The notes: generated by a model from the sequence alone, not told the origin. A stretch of 64,000 bases of DNA from Neosynechococcus sphagnicola sy1 (GCF_000775285.1 NZ_JJML01000003.1:105183-169182), one strand, 5' to 3'; shown: positions 19,166 through 29,790, counted from the stretch's first letter. A program made the numbers and translations.

Positions 19166-19768
19166 TCAATATATCGTTGCTGAACGTCCCTGCTTGCCCA
19201 GGCGGTAAAGAACGAAATGACCCAAATACAAAACATAGATTACCAGTCCGACAATCCCTAAGAACCCTAGGAATTGTGGGGTGGTTTTGGCATGGAACAA
19301 CGCCTTAAACCCCCAGGGGGCTTCCAGCCAAACGCGACAAAAGGGGCGATCGAGCAAGCTGGTTTGTGAGGTTACGGCACAGGACAAAAAGGGAACCTGG
19401 GCGATCGCACCCAGGGCAAAATAAACGGTCATTGCCCAGCGCCAAGCCAGGAGGGTGAATTTCAGCGGACTCTTGGGTTGTTCGCGAATTTCTTCGTTCA
19501 GATCAGCCCAGAACCATAACCCCAGCGGAATTAAGATTTGCGCCAATAAGGCTGAGATAAAGCTAATGGGTAGGGCAGCAATCATTAAGTACAGTGTAAT
19601 TACCAGCAAACTAGCAACCCGCCAGTAGATCACCAGCAATTTTTGAATGGCTTCAGCCTTGCGAACAAACGCCCAGACTAACAGCACCAGAGGAACCGTC
19701 ACCGTAAACAAAACGGCGAGACGATAGTCAGTCCAGACCAGCGATCGCAACCAAAGCTCACTTTGCAT
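19166..19768 (-). CDS. DUF3177 family membrane protein
   Basis: A 200-residue protein with five or six hydrophobic segments (LAVLFTVTVPLVLLVWAFV, VASLLVITLYLMIAAL, FISALLAQILIPLGLWFW and others to LGIVGLVIYVLYLGHF). It belongs to a cyanobacteria-specific family of unknown function. First gene of the three-gene minus-strand unit with the DUF2358 and small conserved genes. Confidence 0.8.
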   Translation of the reverse strand: MQSELWLRSLVWTDYRLAVLFTVTVPLVLLVWAFVRKAEAIQKLLVIYWRVASLLVITLYLMIAALPISFISALLAQILIPLGLWFWADLNEEIREQPKSPLKFTLLAWRWAMTVYFALGAIAQVPFLSCAVTSQTSLLDRPFCRVWLEAPWGFKALFHAKTTPQFLGFLGIVGLVIYVLYLGHFVLYRLGKQGRSATIY

Positions 19769-19992
19769 AAATCAGAGAAGAGAAAAAGAATAGGGCGGGG
19801 AATTTCAGATCTGAGGGCAGCCAGCTGCATCCAGCCATTACCTGAAGTCATTATATATAGTGCCGGTCAGGCAGCTTAGAACCAGACAGTTAAACGCCGA
19901 TGCTGGAAGCCTGCCTGACACACCATCACCCCAGAGCTTTGGGCGATGGCGATCAATTACGGGGGCAGGCTGCCCTAGGACTGGTCTCAACC

Positions 19993-20037
19993 AAAAAAAG
20001 CAACCTCGATCTCCTAGGTTCGGAATCTGGGTTGCTT
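19993..20037 (-). terminator. rho-independent terminator of the CP12 gene
   Basis: On the minus strand AAGCAACC and GGTTGCTT form a stem with a long loop, followed by seven T. It begins about 54 bases after the CP12 stop. The rest of 19769-20090 shows no gene. Confidence 0.78.
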
Positions 20038-20090
20038 ACAAAATCCTAGGTGGTAGTTGAACTGAGGCCAGATACACCAGAGACCACTTC

Positions 20091-20312
20091 TTAGTCTTCG
20101 TACAGCCGACACTCCGCTGCGTCGGGGTTGTCATCACAATATTGTTCCAGAGAATTTTTGGGTTTGACTTGACGCTGGTGAGACGCCTCGGCCTGGAGTT
20201 CCTCAACCGCATCCCACGCTGCCGCACACTCAGCAGAGGTACCGCCACTCACGTCACAGACCGCACGGGCTTCGGTCAGCTCTTGTTCGATTTGTTCTTG
20301 GATATTGCTCAT
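20091..20312 (-). CDS. CP12, Calvin-cycle regulatory protein
   Basis: A small, intrinsically disordered protein that ties GAPDH and phosphoribulokinase into an inactive complex in the dark through redox-sensitive disulfides. The 73-residue form starts MSNIQEQIEQELTEARAVC. It has both cysteine pairs (CDVSGGTSAEC and CDDNPDAAEC) and the AAWDAVEELQAE core. The ATG at 20312 is chosen because the upstream in-frame extension to 20414 is unconserved. It is the typical single-domain cyanobacterial form. Confidence 0.95.
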   Translation of the reverse strand: MSNIQEQIEQELTEARAVCDVSGGTSAECAAAWDAVEELQAEASHQRQVKPKNSLEQYCDDNPDAAECRLYED

Positions 20313-20647
20313 GGATTTTTTAGTTATCTCAGTTGCTGTTATTGAGTAAAGGAGATGTTCTCGAAGGCTCTGGCAATTGCTGGGTGGCATCAAGATATAA
20401 CCAATCGCAGCCATGAACCAGTCATCTGGGTGGGACTCTCTAACTAATAGTAGTCATACACGAGACTGCACCCTTGCATCTGTACTGTGCGTTATCTTTT
20501 AAGGTTCCATCACCCATATCCAGGCCAGAGGCCGCCGAGAAAACCTGATGGTTGAACTTTACATAACTATATACTAGCAATTGATCCGGGGGTTACGGTA
20601 AAGCAGGTAAACTGAGCTGTAGAAGGCTGAACTCTAGAATCCTCAAG

Positions 20648-21166
20648 ATGTCTATGTTTCACAAAATTCTGGTGGCCCTAGATCACTCCGCAGCGTCCCA
20701 GCGGGTCTTTAATGAAGCCCTGCAACTGGCGAAACTGCTGGAATCCCATCTCTTATTACTACATATCCACTCCTCGGAAGAATACGGTTACCCGATGATG
20801 TGGGTGACCCCCAGTATTGGCAGTTCCTACCCTGGGGTCTACGACCAGCTTGTGGATAGCTACCTGAAGCTGCGGGAAACGTTTGAGCAGCAAGGTCTGG
20901 AACTTCTGAAATCTCAAGCAGCAGTCGCGATCGCCGCTGGCATCACCACCGAGTTCTCCCAAAATACCGGGGAACCCGGCCCTCGCATCTGTGATCTGGC
21001 TAAGAATTGGGAGGCTGATTTAGTAATTGTGGGTCGCCGGCAACAACATGCCCTGAGTGAGTGGTTCTTTGGCAGTGTGAGCAACCACGTCTTGCACCAT
21101 GCCCCCTGCTCGGTACTGGCGATTCAGGGACAAACTGAGCCGCAGGAGACTGTTGCACAATCTTGA
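20648..21166 (+). CDS. universal stress protein (UspA family)
   Basis: A 172-residue UspA-fold protein. It starts HKILVALDHSAASQRVFNEAL and has a C-terminal nucleotide-binding loop of the G-x2-G-x9-G(S/T) kind, here degenerate (VGRRQQHALSEWFFGSVSNHVLHHAP). ATP binding is therefore uncertain, because the usual first glycines are replaced. It is a single gene, divergent from CP12. 20313-20647 between them holds only promoter-type sequence. Confidence 0.9.
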   Translation: MSMFHKILVALDHSAASQRVFNEALQLAKLLESHLLLLHIHSSEEYGYPMMWVTPSIGSSYPGVYDQLVDSYLKLRETFEQQGLELLKSQAAVAIAAGITTEFSQNTGEPGPRICDLAKNWEADLVIVGRRQQHALSEWFFGSVSNHVLHHAPCSVLAIQGQTEPQETVAQS

Positions 21167-21250
21167 TCTCAATGCCAGGGAAGAGCCACGTCATCTTAGT
21201 GATTAGCGACCTCAGCCTCTACCCTCTTCGGCAAGTCTGGTTTTTGTCCC

Positions 21251-21439
21251 CTAAAATTTAACCACCAAAGCAATGACGGCAGCAAAAGCACCAAGTGTTG
21301 CCAAGCCAATCCCAGCCATCTTCAGCTCATGAAGTTGGATGGCTCGTTGGGTCATCCGTTCGATGTTGTCGCGAAAGTCCTCAACAATGTCAAGTTGAGT
21401 GTCAGACAGCTCTTTAGAGGTGTGGATGGGTTGCAACAT
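21251..21439 (-). CDS. small single-span membrane protein
   Basis: A 62-residue protein with a charged helix (TQLDIVEDFRDNIERMTQRAIQLHELK) and one C-terminal membrane span (GIGLATLGAFAAVIALVVKF). I do not recognise the family. The clean amphipathic-plus-TM layout supports a real gene. It is convergent with the universal stress protein gene. Confidence 0.55.
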   Translation of the reverse strand: MLQPIHTSKELSDTQLDIVEDFRDNIERMTQRAIQLHELKMAGIGLATLGAFAAVIALVVKF

Positions 21440-21586
21440 GTGACAGGGTATTGATTGAATTTAGGATTACTACGAATTTTTATAAGGATATTACAGATAA
21501 ACGGGAATCGAAAAGGACTATGTTGTTTTATTAAGTATTAGTGCGGTGCCAACCCGTTATTGATCCTGAATTGAGAATGTTGGGGA

Positions 21587-22576
21587 ATGCTCAAAAACTT
21601 TTGGTACGCCGTTGGGTTAAGTTCTCAGATCATTGGTCAACCCAGGCCAGTGACCCTATTGGGACACAAGATTGTCCTTTATCGCAATCCAGCTGGCGCA
21701 GTGGTGGCACTAGAAGATCGTTGTGCCCATAGGGGGGCGGCGCTTTCGGGGGGTTGGGTTGAGGGAGATTGTCTGCGTTGCCCCTATCACGGATGGGAAT
21801 ATCAGAGCGATGGTAGCTGCATTGAAATTCCAGCCAATCAACCCAACGTGGTAATTCCAAAGCGTGCCCGACTTGCTACCTATCCGGTACAAGAGCAATA
21901 TGGCCTGGTTTGGCTCTTTTTGGGGGATCTCCCAGCCCCAGAGCATCCCCCGATTCCCCCGTTGCCGGAATATGACGCTCCCGATTGGCGAGCCATCCAC
22001 GGTGAAGCAGTGTGGAATGCCCACTTTACAAGGGTTACCGAAGGGAATATGGACAGTTCCCACGCCCCCTTTGTCCATTCCGCATTCTTTGGCAACCGGG
22101 ACGAGGCACAGGTAGAGGATTACCAGGTGGATCTTCAACCTTGGAGTGTGAGTGCCTTAACCGTCTCTAAGCCGCCCAAACCTGTGGGCTTACTAAAACT
22201 GCTGTTGAAACGCCATCGGCCCACTACCAGTGCGATTTTGACAGCCTATCTCCCTGGGATTAATCGGATCGATGTCGATTTTAAATTCCAGGGCTATCGA
22301 TTTATTTATTTCGGTGCCAACACCCCCGTTGATGAAAATACAACGATTACCCGCTGGATTGGCTTGCGTAACTTTTTCACGGCTGCCTGGGCTGATGGCA
22401 ACTCCCGTAGCAATGTGATCAAAACCTATCTAGAGGATCGCCATGTGATCGAAACCATGCGGCCTAAAATTGTCCCCTTTGATGGCAAGACAGAAGTCCT
22501 GGTAGCTTCTGATGCCCTGCAAGTCGGCTACCGCAAGCTTCTGAAACAATGCGTCGATCGCGGTTGGATGATCTAG
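21587..22576 (+). CDS. Rieske non-heme iron oxygenase 1 (PaO/CAO-like)
   Basis: A 329-residue oxygenase alpha-subunit-type protein. The Rieske [2Fe-2S] ligands are C46-x-H48 and C65-x2-H68 (CAHRG, CPYHGW). The mononuclear iron site is EGNMDSSHAPFVH (Asp156, His159, His164). The C-terminal part resembles the pheophorbide a oxygenase/Tic55 group, which act on tetrapyrroles or other large aromatics. There are no membrane spans. It is the first of three tandem paralogues, all starting with KNFWYAVELS-like residues. The substrate is not known. Confidence 0.85.
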   Translation: MLKNFWYAVGLSSQIIGQPRPVTLLGHKIVLYRNPAGAVVALEDRCAHRGAALSGGWVEGDCLRCPYHGWEYQSDGSCIEIPANQPNVVIPKRARLATYPVQEQYGLVWLFLGDLPAPEHPPIPPLPEYDAPDWRAIHGEAVWNAHFTRVTEGNMDSSHAPFVHSAFFGNRDEAQVEDYQVDLQPWSVSALTVSKPPKPVGLLKLLLKRHRPTTSAILTAYLPGINRIDVDFKFQGYRFIYFGANTPVDENTTITRWIGLRNFFTAAWADGNSRSNVIKTYLEDRHVIETMRPKIVPFDGKTEVLVASDALQVGYRKLLKQCVDRGWMI

Positions 22577-22731
22577 ATCTAGGCGATCGCCCCCTCTGTC
22601 ATTTCCTGTGGGTGGGGATGTAGTTAGCGGTCTATTTGTTGCTCTATCATCGGTGCATTCCCTAGGTCTACGTCCTCGATTGATCCAGCCTGTTCCCCCA
22701 AAAACTATCAACCTCAAGGAGGAGATCAAAA

Positions 22732-23796
22732 ATGTTGAAGAATTTTTGGTATGCCGTGGAATTGAGCCATGAGGTGACTCAGAAGCCCAAACTCGTGACC
22801 CTGATGGGACGGGAGTTTGTCCTCTACCGCGAACCTCAGGGAACAGTGGTGGCTCTGAATAACCAGTGTGCCCATCGCGGGGCATCTCTGGCCGGGGGCT
22901 GGACAGAAGGCAACTGTATTCGCTGTCCTTACCATGGCTGGAAGTATCAGGCCGATGGAGCCTGTCTGGAGATTCCGGCCAATCAGCCGGGGGTTCCCAT
23001 CCCCAAGCGGGCGCGGGTAAATGTCTATCCCGCCGAGGAAAAAAGTGGGTTTGTCTGGATTTACTACGGCGATCAAGCTGCATCGGAGCGACCTCCCGTA
23101 CCGGATTTGCTCCCTGAACTCAATGATCCCAACTGGCGACCCGTGTATGGCGAATATACCTGGGATGCCCACTACACGCGGGTGATTGAAAGTAACTTAG
23201 ATGTTTCCCACGCGGCTTATGTCCATCCCCCCTTCTTCGGCAACCGCGATCGCGCCGTGGTCGGGGATTATGAGGTGCGATTAGATGACTACAGTGCCAC
23301 GGCTGTCGTTAAGGCTCCGGCACCGAAGCGGAAAACCCTCTTAAAATATCTCGGACAGAATCAGGAGCGCTACTCCATCGCCAGGATCTCAGTCTATATG
23401 CCCACCATTAACCGCATTGAAATCGACTTTGGCTTTCGAGGGTTCAAGTATATTTACTTCACCACCAGTTTGCCAATTGACGAAAAGACCACTCTGGCAA
23501 AATACATTGGCCTTCGCAACTTCCTCAAGTTTCCTTGGGCGGATGGCAACTCGCGCCAAAATGCGGTGGCTACCTACTTAGAAGATCAATTAATTGTCAA
23601 AACCTGTTACCCCAAGGCAGCTCCCACAGATCTGAAGCAGGAACTATTGGTCGGCTCCGATGGCTTGATTATTGGTTATCGCAAGCTCCTGCGACAATAC
23701 CAAGAAAAGGGTTGGGAACTAGATGAATGGCAACCGACTCACCCGAGGCACACCCATGCCCCTGCCCCCGTTGTTGAACCTGTTTTAAACCTTTGA
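22732..23796 (+). CDS. Rieske non-heme iron oxygenase 2
   Basis: A 354-residue paralogue of the preceding gene. Rieske ligands are at C46, H48, C65 and H68; the catalytic iron motif is ESNLDVSHAAYVHPPFFGN (Asp157, His160, His165). A 30-residue His/Pro-rich tail (HPRHTHAPAPVVEP) is unique to this copy. AAGGAGGAG precedes the ATG, the strongest ribosome-binding site of the three. It follows gene 1 by 155 bases and precedes gene 3 by 11, so at least genes 2 and 3 share a transcript. Confidence 0.86.
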   Translation: MLKNFWYAVELSHEVTQKPKLVTLMGREFVLYREPQGTVVALNNQCAHRGASLAGGWTEGNCIRCPYHGWKYQADGACLEIPANQPGVPIPKRARVNVYPAEEKSGFVWIYYGDQAASERPPVPDLLPELNDPNWRPVYGEYTWDAHYTRVIESNLDVSHAAYVHPPFFGNRDRAVVGDYEVRLDDYSATAVVKAPAPKRKTLLKYLGQNQERYSIARISVYMPTINRIEIDFGFRGFKYIYFTTSLPIDEKTTLAKYIGLRNFLKFPWADGNSRQNAVATYLEDQLIVKTCYPKAAPTDLKQELLVGSDGLIIGYRKLLRQYQEKGWELDEWQPTHPRHTHAPAPVVEPVLNL

Positions 23797-23807
23797 GGAG
23801 ATTCTTG

Positions 23808-24857
23808 ATGCTATTAAAAAATTTCTGGTACGCGGTGGAATTTAGCTCGGCGATCGCTGCTAAACCGGTACAGATTAAATTGATGGACTACAACTTCGCT
23901 CTCTATCGGGATACCCAAGGTCAGGTTGTGGCGCTGAAAGATCAATGTGCCCACCGGGGGGCGGCGCTCTCACCAGGTTGGGTTGAAGACAACTGTTTGC
24001 GCTGTCCTTACCACGGCTGGAAGTACCAGTCTGATGGGGTCTGTGTGGAAATTCCCGCCAATCAGCCGGGGGTTCCCATCCCCAAGCGGGCGCGAGTTGA
24101 GACCTATGAGGTTCAAGAAAAATATGGCTATGTCTGGTTGTTTTTCGGTGATTTACCCGCAGCAGAGCGTCCCCCAATTCCAGACTTTCCTCAGTTTGCC
24201 GATCCAAAATTACGCTGTGTTTATGGGCAATATACCTGGAATGCTCACTACACCCGTACCTTTGAAAATACAATTGATTGCTCCCATACCCTCTTCCTCC
24301 ACAAACGATCTATTGGGGTGACCAATGAAGCCAGAATTGAAGACTTCGATGTCGAGATGGGAGAATGGGGAGCAAAAGCCACCCTCGACATCAACATTCG
24401 ACGCTTACGCGGTGTTTGGAGTTGGATTTCTCGCAACAATCCTGAGACCCAGAGAACCTATCAATTTTTTCTCCCCAACATTACCTTTATTGGTCTCAAG
24501 TTTGGGAGTTTTCAACTAGATACCTTTATTGCCCATGTGCCCGTGGATGAGACAACAACCATTACTAAATGGGCATTTTTGCGTAACTTCCTGACCTTAC
24601 CATTGATGGATGGTAGTACCCGCAAGATGGGAATTAAGCTGTTTCAAGAAGATGGGGCAGTGGTGAAAACTCAATTTCCAGGCCCGGTTCCCTTAGATTT
24701 ACAGACTGAGTTGCTGGCTGCTTCCGACGCCACGATTTTGGCCTATCGGAAACTCTTGAAAAAATGCCAAGAACAGGGTTGGGTGATTGAACCACACCCC
24801 CCGATGTCTGTTGCGGAAAATCCTGCCATCAAGCAACTTCAGGAGTTAGGCAGTTGA
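23808..24857 (+). CDS. Rieske non-heme iron oxygenase 3
   Basis: A third paralogue of about 349 residues, starting MLLKNFWYAVEFSSAIAAKP behind a GAGGAG site. It has CAHRG and CPYHGW Rieske motifs. The iron motif is FENTIDCSHTLFLHKRS, with the same Asp-x2-His-x4-His spacing but different neighbours from copies 1 and 2. It also has LFLHKRSIGVTNEA where the others have FFGNRD. This divergence around the active site suggests a different substrate. Confidence 0.85.
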   Translation: MLLKNFWYAVEFSSAIAAKPVQIKLMDYNFALYRDTQGQVVALKDQCAHRGAALSPGWVEDNCLRCPYHGWKYQSDGVCVEIPANQPGVPIPKRARVETYEVQEKYGYVWLFFGDLPAAERPPIPDFPQFADPKLRCVYGQYTWNAHYTRTFENTIDCSHTLFLHKRSIGVTNEARIEDFDVEMGEWGAKATLDINIRRLRGVWSWISRNNPETQRTYQFFLPNITFIGLKFGSFQLDTFIAHVPVDETTTITKWAFLRNFLTLPLMDGSTRKMGIKLFQEDGAVVKTQFPGPVPLDLQTELLAASDATILAYRKLLKKCQEQGWVIEPHPPMSVAENPAIKQLQELGS

Positions 24858-24950
24858 ACTCAAATCATGGCATTTCAACCGTTGTTTCCCATTGTGAATG
24901 TGACCATTCTTGACCGTGTGGGAAGAGGCACAACTAGGACAGACAGGCAT
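24858..24950 (-). pseudogene. IS1-family InsA N-terminal fragment
   Basis: Minus-strand translation from the ATG at 24950 gives MPVCPSCASSHTVKNGHI, then HNGKQRLKCHDLS, the zinc-finger start of IS1-type transposases. It is cut at the stop of the third Rieske gene. The rest of 24951-25308 contains only a short plus-strand reading stretch (LEHYQQAMGKLEQRIQRLP) that I cannot assign, then the region upstream of the xdh-like gene. Confidence 0.7.
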
Positions 24951-25308
24951 AGGAGCACAACACCGTGAAACTCTACTTCTCCATCATTAAATCTTGAGCA
25001 CTACCAACAGGCTATGGGTAAGTTGGAACAACGGATTCAGCGACTTCCTAATTTGCCAAAGTGGTTTGTGGAAATTACGGGTAAACTAACTTGACTATTG
25101 GATCATCTTTTTTTGGAGTTCTCTAAACCCACAACCAGTTGTAGGATAGAAAACAACAAGTTCAGAACACTACTGTAAGTTGCTTCTTTGCAGAAGGCTT
25201 TTCTACTCCAATGATTTTTTGCAACAGAAATGATTTTTTTGCAACAGAACCTTTCGGTTAGATCTAGTCCGGGACAACGACCGACGGAAAAAGGGAAAAG
25301 CGAGATCC

Positions 25309-28300
25309 ATGAGCAAAATCAGACAGAGTGAGCAAGAGCTAGAGGCAGCAGCGGTTTCGGAGGATGCAAATCAGCTCGTATTCTGGCTGAACGGGGATAG
25401 GATGGGGCTGACAAATCCCGATCCCACCGTTCTGTTGGTGGAGTACCTACACAGTATTGGCTTGACGGGGACTAAAGTAGGCTGCGGTCAAGGGGGGTGT
25501 GGGGCCTGCACAGTGATGCTCTCCCAACTTGCCCCTGGGACAGGCCGCCCGGTGCACCGGGCGGTAAATGCTTGCCTGCGCCCCTTGTGCGCTGTGGATG
25601 GGATGATGGTAACCACCATTGAGGGGATTGGCAATGTTCATAGCCAACTTGATCCGACCCAGTACCTGATCGCGGCTAACAATGGGACACAATGCGGGTT
25701 TTGCACCCCTGGTTTTGTGATGAACACCCATGCCTTGCTGCAACAGAAACCGATGGCCTCTCAGCAGGAGATTGAAGATATTTTTGGAGGCAATCTCTGC
25801 CGATGTACAGGCTACCGACCCATCCTACAAGCCATGCGAACCCTGGCCCAGGACTACGAGGCCAGCCAGGATAACACGCCAAGCTGTCTGATTGATCCGG
25901 CTTTCCCGATGCAGTCGCGTTCGCAACTGGCGACGATCGACCTAACGGCCTTGACCCCCCGCCAATCAACCGCCCCGTACTCTACAGTTCAGCGGCAGTG
26001 GCCAGGAGTGGTATCGACCTGCGACGATCTCTGAGGCGCATCGACTCAAAAAACAGTTTGTTGAACAGGCGGGTCGGCAGCAGGTCAAACTCGTCTTTGG
26101 TAATACTGGCTCCGTCCTCTATCCCCAGGAAAAACCTCGGTATTTGATCGATATTTCGGCGATCGCAGAATTGGGCCGGATCAGCGAACATGCAACGGGC
26201 CTAGAGGTCGGGGCAACCGTTTCAATTCAGCACCTGATTGATGTCGCCACCGCTGTCATTTCCCGTCGTGCCGCCGACGAGACCACGGGGCTGCAAGCCT
26301 TAACCCGGCACGCGATTTTAATTGCCGGTTATCAGGTGCGATGTGCGGGCAGCGTTGCCGGTAATATCTTCATCACGCGAGACCATGCCAACCACGGTGC
26401 CCCCTTTCCCTCCGACTTATATACAATCCTGGCGACGCTGGGGGCTACTATCACGATCGGTTCCCAAGCCTATACCAACGGTGTTCAAACCTTTCTCCTG
26501 ATCCAGATGCCCGCCGTGGATACCCTACCCCCGGACGCCATTATCCTCTCTTTCTATTTGCCTTATACCCGCCAGGGCGAGTTTGTACAAACCCATCGGG
26601 TGGCTCGTCGGCTCCAAATGGCCCATCCGATCGTCAATGCTGGCTTTCGACTGCGCCCGAATGGAGAGGGCCGTGTCCTCGAAGATGAAATTACCCTGAT
26701 CTTCGGGGGACTAGCTGCCATGACCTACCGTGCCTCCAAAACTGAGCAGTTCCTAGTCGGCCAGATCTGGAATCAAGAAACCCTGTCCTCCGCCTTGGTT
26801 GTGTTGCAACAAGAAGTGCAGGAATGTACCTTGCCCATGACGGAAGAAGGGATCAGTACCGATTATCGTTGCCAGTTGGCGGTGAACCTGTTCTACAAGT
26901 TTTTCCTCCACGTTGCGGCGGCGATCGATCCGCAGCAGGTCGCCCCAGCAAACCGATCCGCTGCGATCCCCTATCACCGACCCCTCTCTTCAGGCAAACA
27001 GTTGTTCACTGCGTATCCAGCCCTCTTCCCCTTGACCCAACCGATCATCAAACGGGCGGCCTTTGTCCAGGCCTCCGGTGAGGTGAAGTACACCCAGGAC
27101 TTATCTTTACCGGCGGGGGGATTGCATGCCGTCATCGTCAAAAGTACGCGCCCCCATGCTGATTTCTCTTTCACCCAGCAAACCCCTAACCTAGAAGCAT
27201 TACAAACATTACTGCGAGAACGGTACGCAGACTTTCATACCTTGATCACCCGGGCGGATATTCCAGAGGATGGTACTCACTTAATTGGTCTGGGGGAGGA
27301 TGATCCGGTGTTCAGTGAGGGCAGAGTCACCTGCGTGGGTGCACCGATTGGGTTGGCTGTCGCTGCTAGCCTAGCGACAGCCAAAGCCGCAGCAACGTTC
27401 ATTGAACAGGACTGTATTGCCTATACCGATCTGCCCGCTGTTCTCACCCTCGAACAAGCGATCGCCGAAGACACTGCCCTACCGATGATCCGTCGGGCCG
27501 CCGATCCCGATGAAGATGTGCAACAGCGCATCCCCTCCTTGACTAGGGCCGGTAGTGATCTCGATTGGCTCCAGAACCCAAAGCTGCCTCTGGAGGATAC
27601 CGAAGTGGCGATCGGCTCAGTCAGCACAGGGGGGCAAGCTCACTTTTATTTGGAAACCATGTGTGCCCTGGCGATTCCCGGTATGTATGACCAGATTACC
27701 GTCTATAGCTCAACCCAAAACCCCAATGGCGATCAAAGCCGGATCGCGCGGGCTTTGGGGATTCAGTCCAACCAAGTAACGGTGATTGTCGAGCAAATTG
27801 GTGGCGGTTTTGGGGGCAAGCAGCACCGGGCCAGCTTGGTCGGGGCCCAGGCGGCTGTGGCGGCCCGCAAACTGAACCGACCCATCCGCCTGCTCTACGA
27901 TCGGGCTACCGATATGTTAATGGTTGGCAAAAGACACCCGTACCAAGGCAACTACCATATTGCCTACACCCGGCAGGGACTGTTGAAAGGATTGCATCTG
28001 GATTTAAAGTCAGATGCAGGGGACACCTACGACTGTTCGTTTGCGGTCATGGATCTGAGCCTGCTGCAATCCGATGGGTGTTACCAGGTGAATACGTTCC
28101 AGGCCAATGGCACCGTCTATCGCACCCATAAACCCAGTAACACAGCTTTTCGCACCTTTGGTAGCGTCCAGCCCTACGTGATCTTTGAAGATGCGATCGA
28201 ACAGGTTGCACATCGGTTGAGTCAAACCCTGGGTCGGCGAGTGCTGCCGGAGGAGATTCGTCGTCAGAACCTATACCGAACCGGTGCGATCGAAGCTGGC

Positions 28301-29527
28301 GGAAGGGGTTGCGACCAAACTCACTTTGGCCAGGATCTTACCTTTTGTAATATCCGTGAGATCTGGGACAGTCTGTACCAGTCGTCGGAGTTTGAAAAGC
28401 GGGCCGCAGCAGTGGATCACTTTAACCAATCCCATCGCTGGCGCAAGCGGGGTATTGCTATGATTCCGCAGAAATATGGCATTGCCTTTACGGAACCCCG
28501 GGGTTCTCTGAATGCTTCTAGCGCCCTAGTGAATGTCAACATGGCGGATGGATCAGTGGTGATCAGCCATGGCGGGGTGGAAATGGGCCAAGGTCTCAAT
28601 ACCAAGATCGCTCAATTGGCAGCCAATACCCTGGGAATTCCCCTAGAAATGGTGCGGGTGACGGGCATTAACAGCGATGCGATCGTCAATGCCCCAGCAA
28701 CGGCGGCATCCACTGGCTATGACTTAAATGGCGGCGCGGTGGAGTTAGCTTGTCGTACCCTCCGCACCCGCCTAGAGAATTTTTGCCGCGACATGGAGCA
28801 GTTTCATCCCCAGGATTGCATTCAGGACTGGCGGCATGATTGGGCCAACCGTTGGCGGCAAATTATCTTTAAGGCCTGGTTCAACCGGGTGAATCTGAGT
28901 GCCGTCGAACTCTACAAAAGCCCCCATTTTGTCGGCCTAAGTCAGCGCAATCCCCAGGGTCAACCGTTCCTCTATTTTGTCTACTCGGCCTCCGTCAGCG
29001 AGGTTGAGATTGATGTTTTGACCGGGGAGTTCACAATCCTGCGGGCTGATATTCTTTACGATTGCGGCAAGTCGCCTAACCCGGCGATCGATATTGGCCA
29101 ACTGGAGGGGGCTTACGTGCAAGGGGTCGGCTTCGCTACGACCGAAGAATTGGTCTATGACCAAAATGGTAGTCTGGTCACCGATAACATTTGGAGCTAC
29201 AAGCCTCCCTGCACTAAGACCATTCCCCTTGATTTTCGAGTCAGCCTGCATCCAGTGAACGAGGAGCGCAATACTCAAGAGGTGCTGGCAGAAAAGCAGG
29301 CAGTCAAATCCTCTAAAGCGGCAGGCGAACCGGGGTTAACCCTAGGCATCTCTGCTTATTTTGCGATTAAACGAGCTGTCATGGCGGCGCGTCGAGAACT
29401 AACCGGGAAGGATGACTGGTTTAGTCTGGATTTACCGGCTACTTGTGAACGAATTCAGACCCATTGTGGGGTCACAACCACTTCCCTGGCGTTGCATATT
29501 CCCAATTCCCAGGGAGAAGCCAGATGA
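25309..29527 (+). CDS. xanthine dehydrogenase-like molybdoenzyme, fused FeS-FAD-Moco, one frameshift
   Basis: About 1,405 residues in one reading unit, like eukaryotic XDH rather than the usual split bacterial subunits. Plant-type 2Fe-2S: C59-x4-C64-x2-C67 and C89. Second 2Fe-2S: CGFC at 129-132 and CRC at 164-166. The FAD domain follows, with GNTGSVLYPQEKPR and VRCAGSVAGNI. The Moco domain has QIGGGFGGKQHRAS, SNTAFRTFG and the catalytic-base Glu in AAGEPGLTLG. The frames meet at a C6 run (25955-25960), where losing one C gives LTPANQPPRTLQFSG, then SGQEWYRPATI. The Glu that binds purine in XDH (GGKE) is Gln here, so the substrate is open. XdhC and a deaminase relic lie downstream. Confidence 0.85.
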
Positions 29528-29790
29528 TCACCGCCGATCAGGAGCGATTTATGCGTCGCGCGATCGCACTATCGGCCCAAGCCAGTCTGGAATATGGGAC
29601 TGGTGGCCCCTTCGGGGCGCTGGTGGTCAAGGACAACAGGATTGTCGCTGAGGGAATGAACCGGGTGATGGCCAGTCATGACCCGACCTGGCATGGCGAA
29701 ATGGAAGCGATCCGTTTGGCCTGCATTACCCTCCAAAGGTCTGATCTGAGCGGCTGCACCTTATACACCCCCAGCGAACCCTCCCCATGA
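29524..29790 (+). pseudogene. truncated cytidine/guanine deaminase-like protein
   Basis: An 88-residue start of a CDA-fold nucleoside/guanine deaminase: MRRAIALSAQASLEYGTGGPFGALVVKD, then the zinc/proton-shuttle motif HGEMEAIRLAC. The second zinc motif should read SCEPCPMC but is PSEPSP followed by a stop. Both cysteines are serines and the rest of the domain is missing. It overlaps the xdh-like stop at its start, and its own stop overlaps the next gene as ATGA. So it still reads as a coupled operon member, but it cannot bind zinc normally. Confidence 0.72.

Noticed and set aside
19860..20060. 66-codon frame between DUF3177 and CP12
   Set aside because: It runs into the CP12 terminator hairpin, and its sequence shows no conserved pattern.
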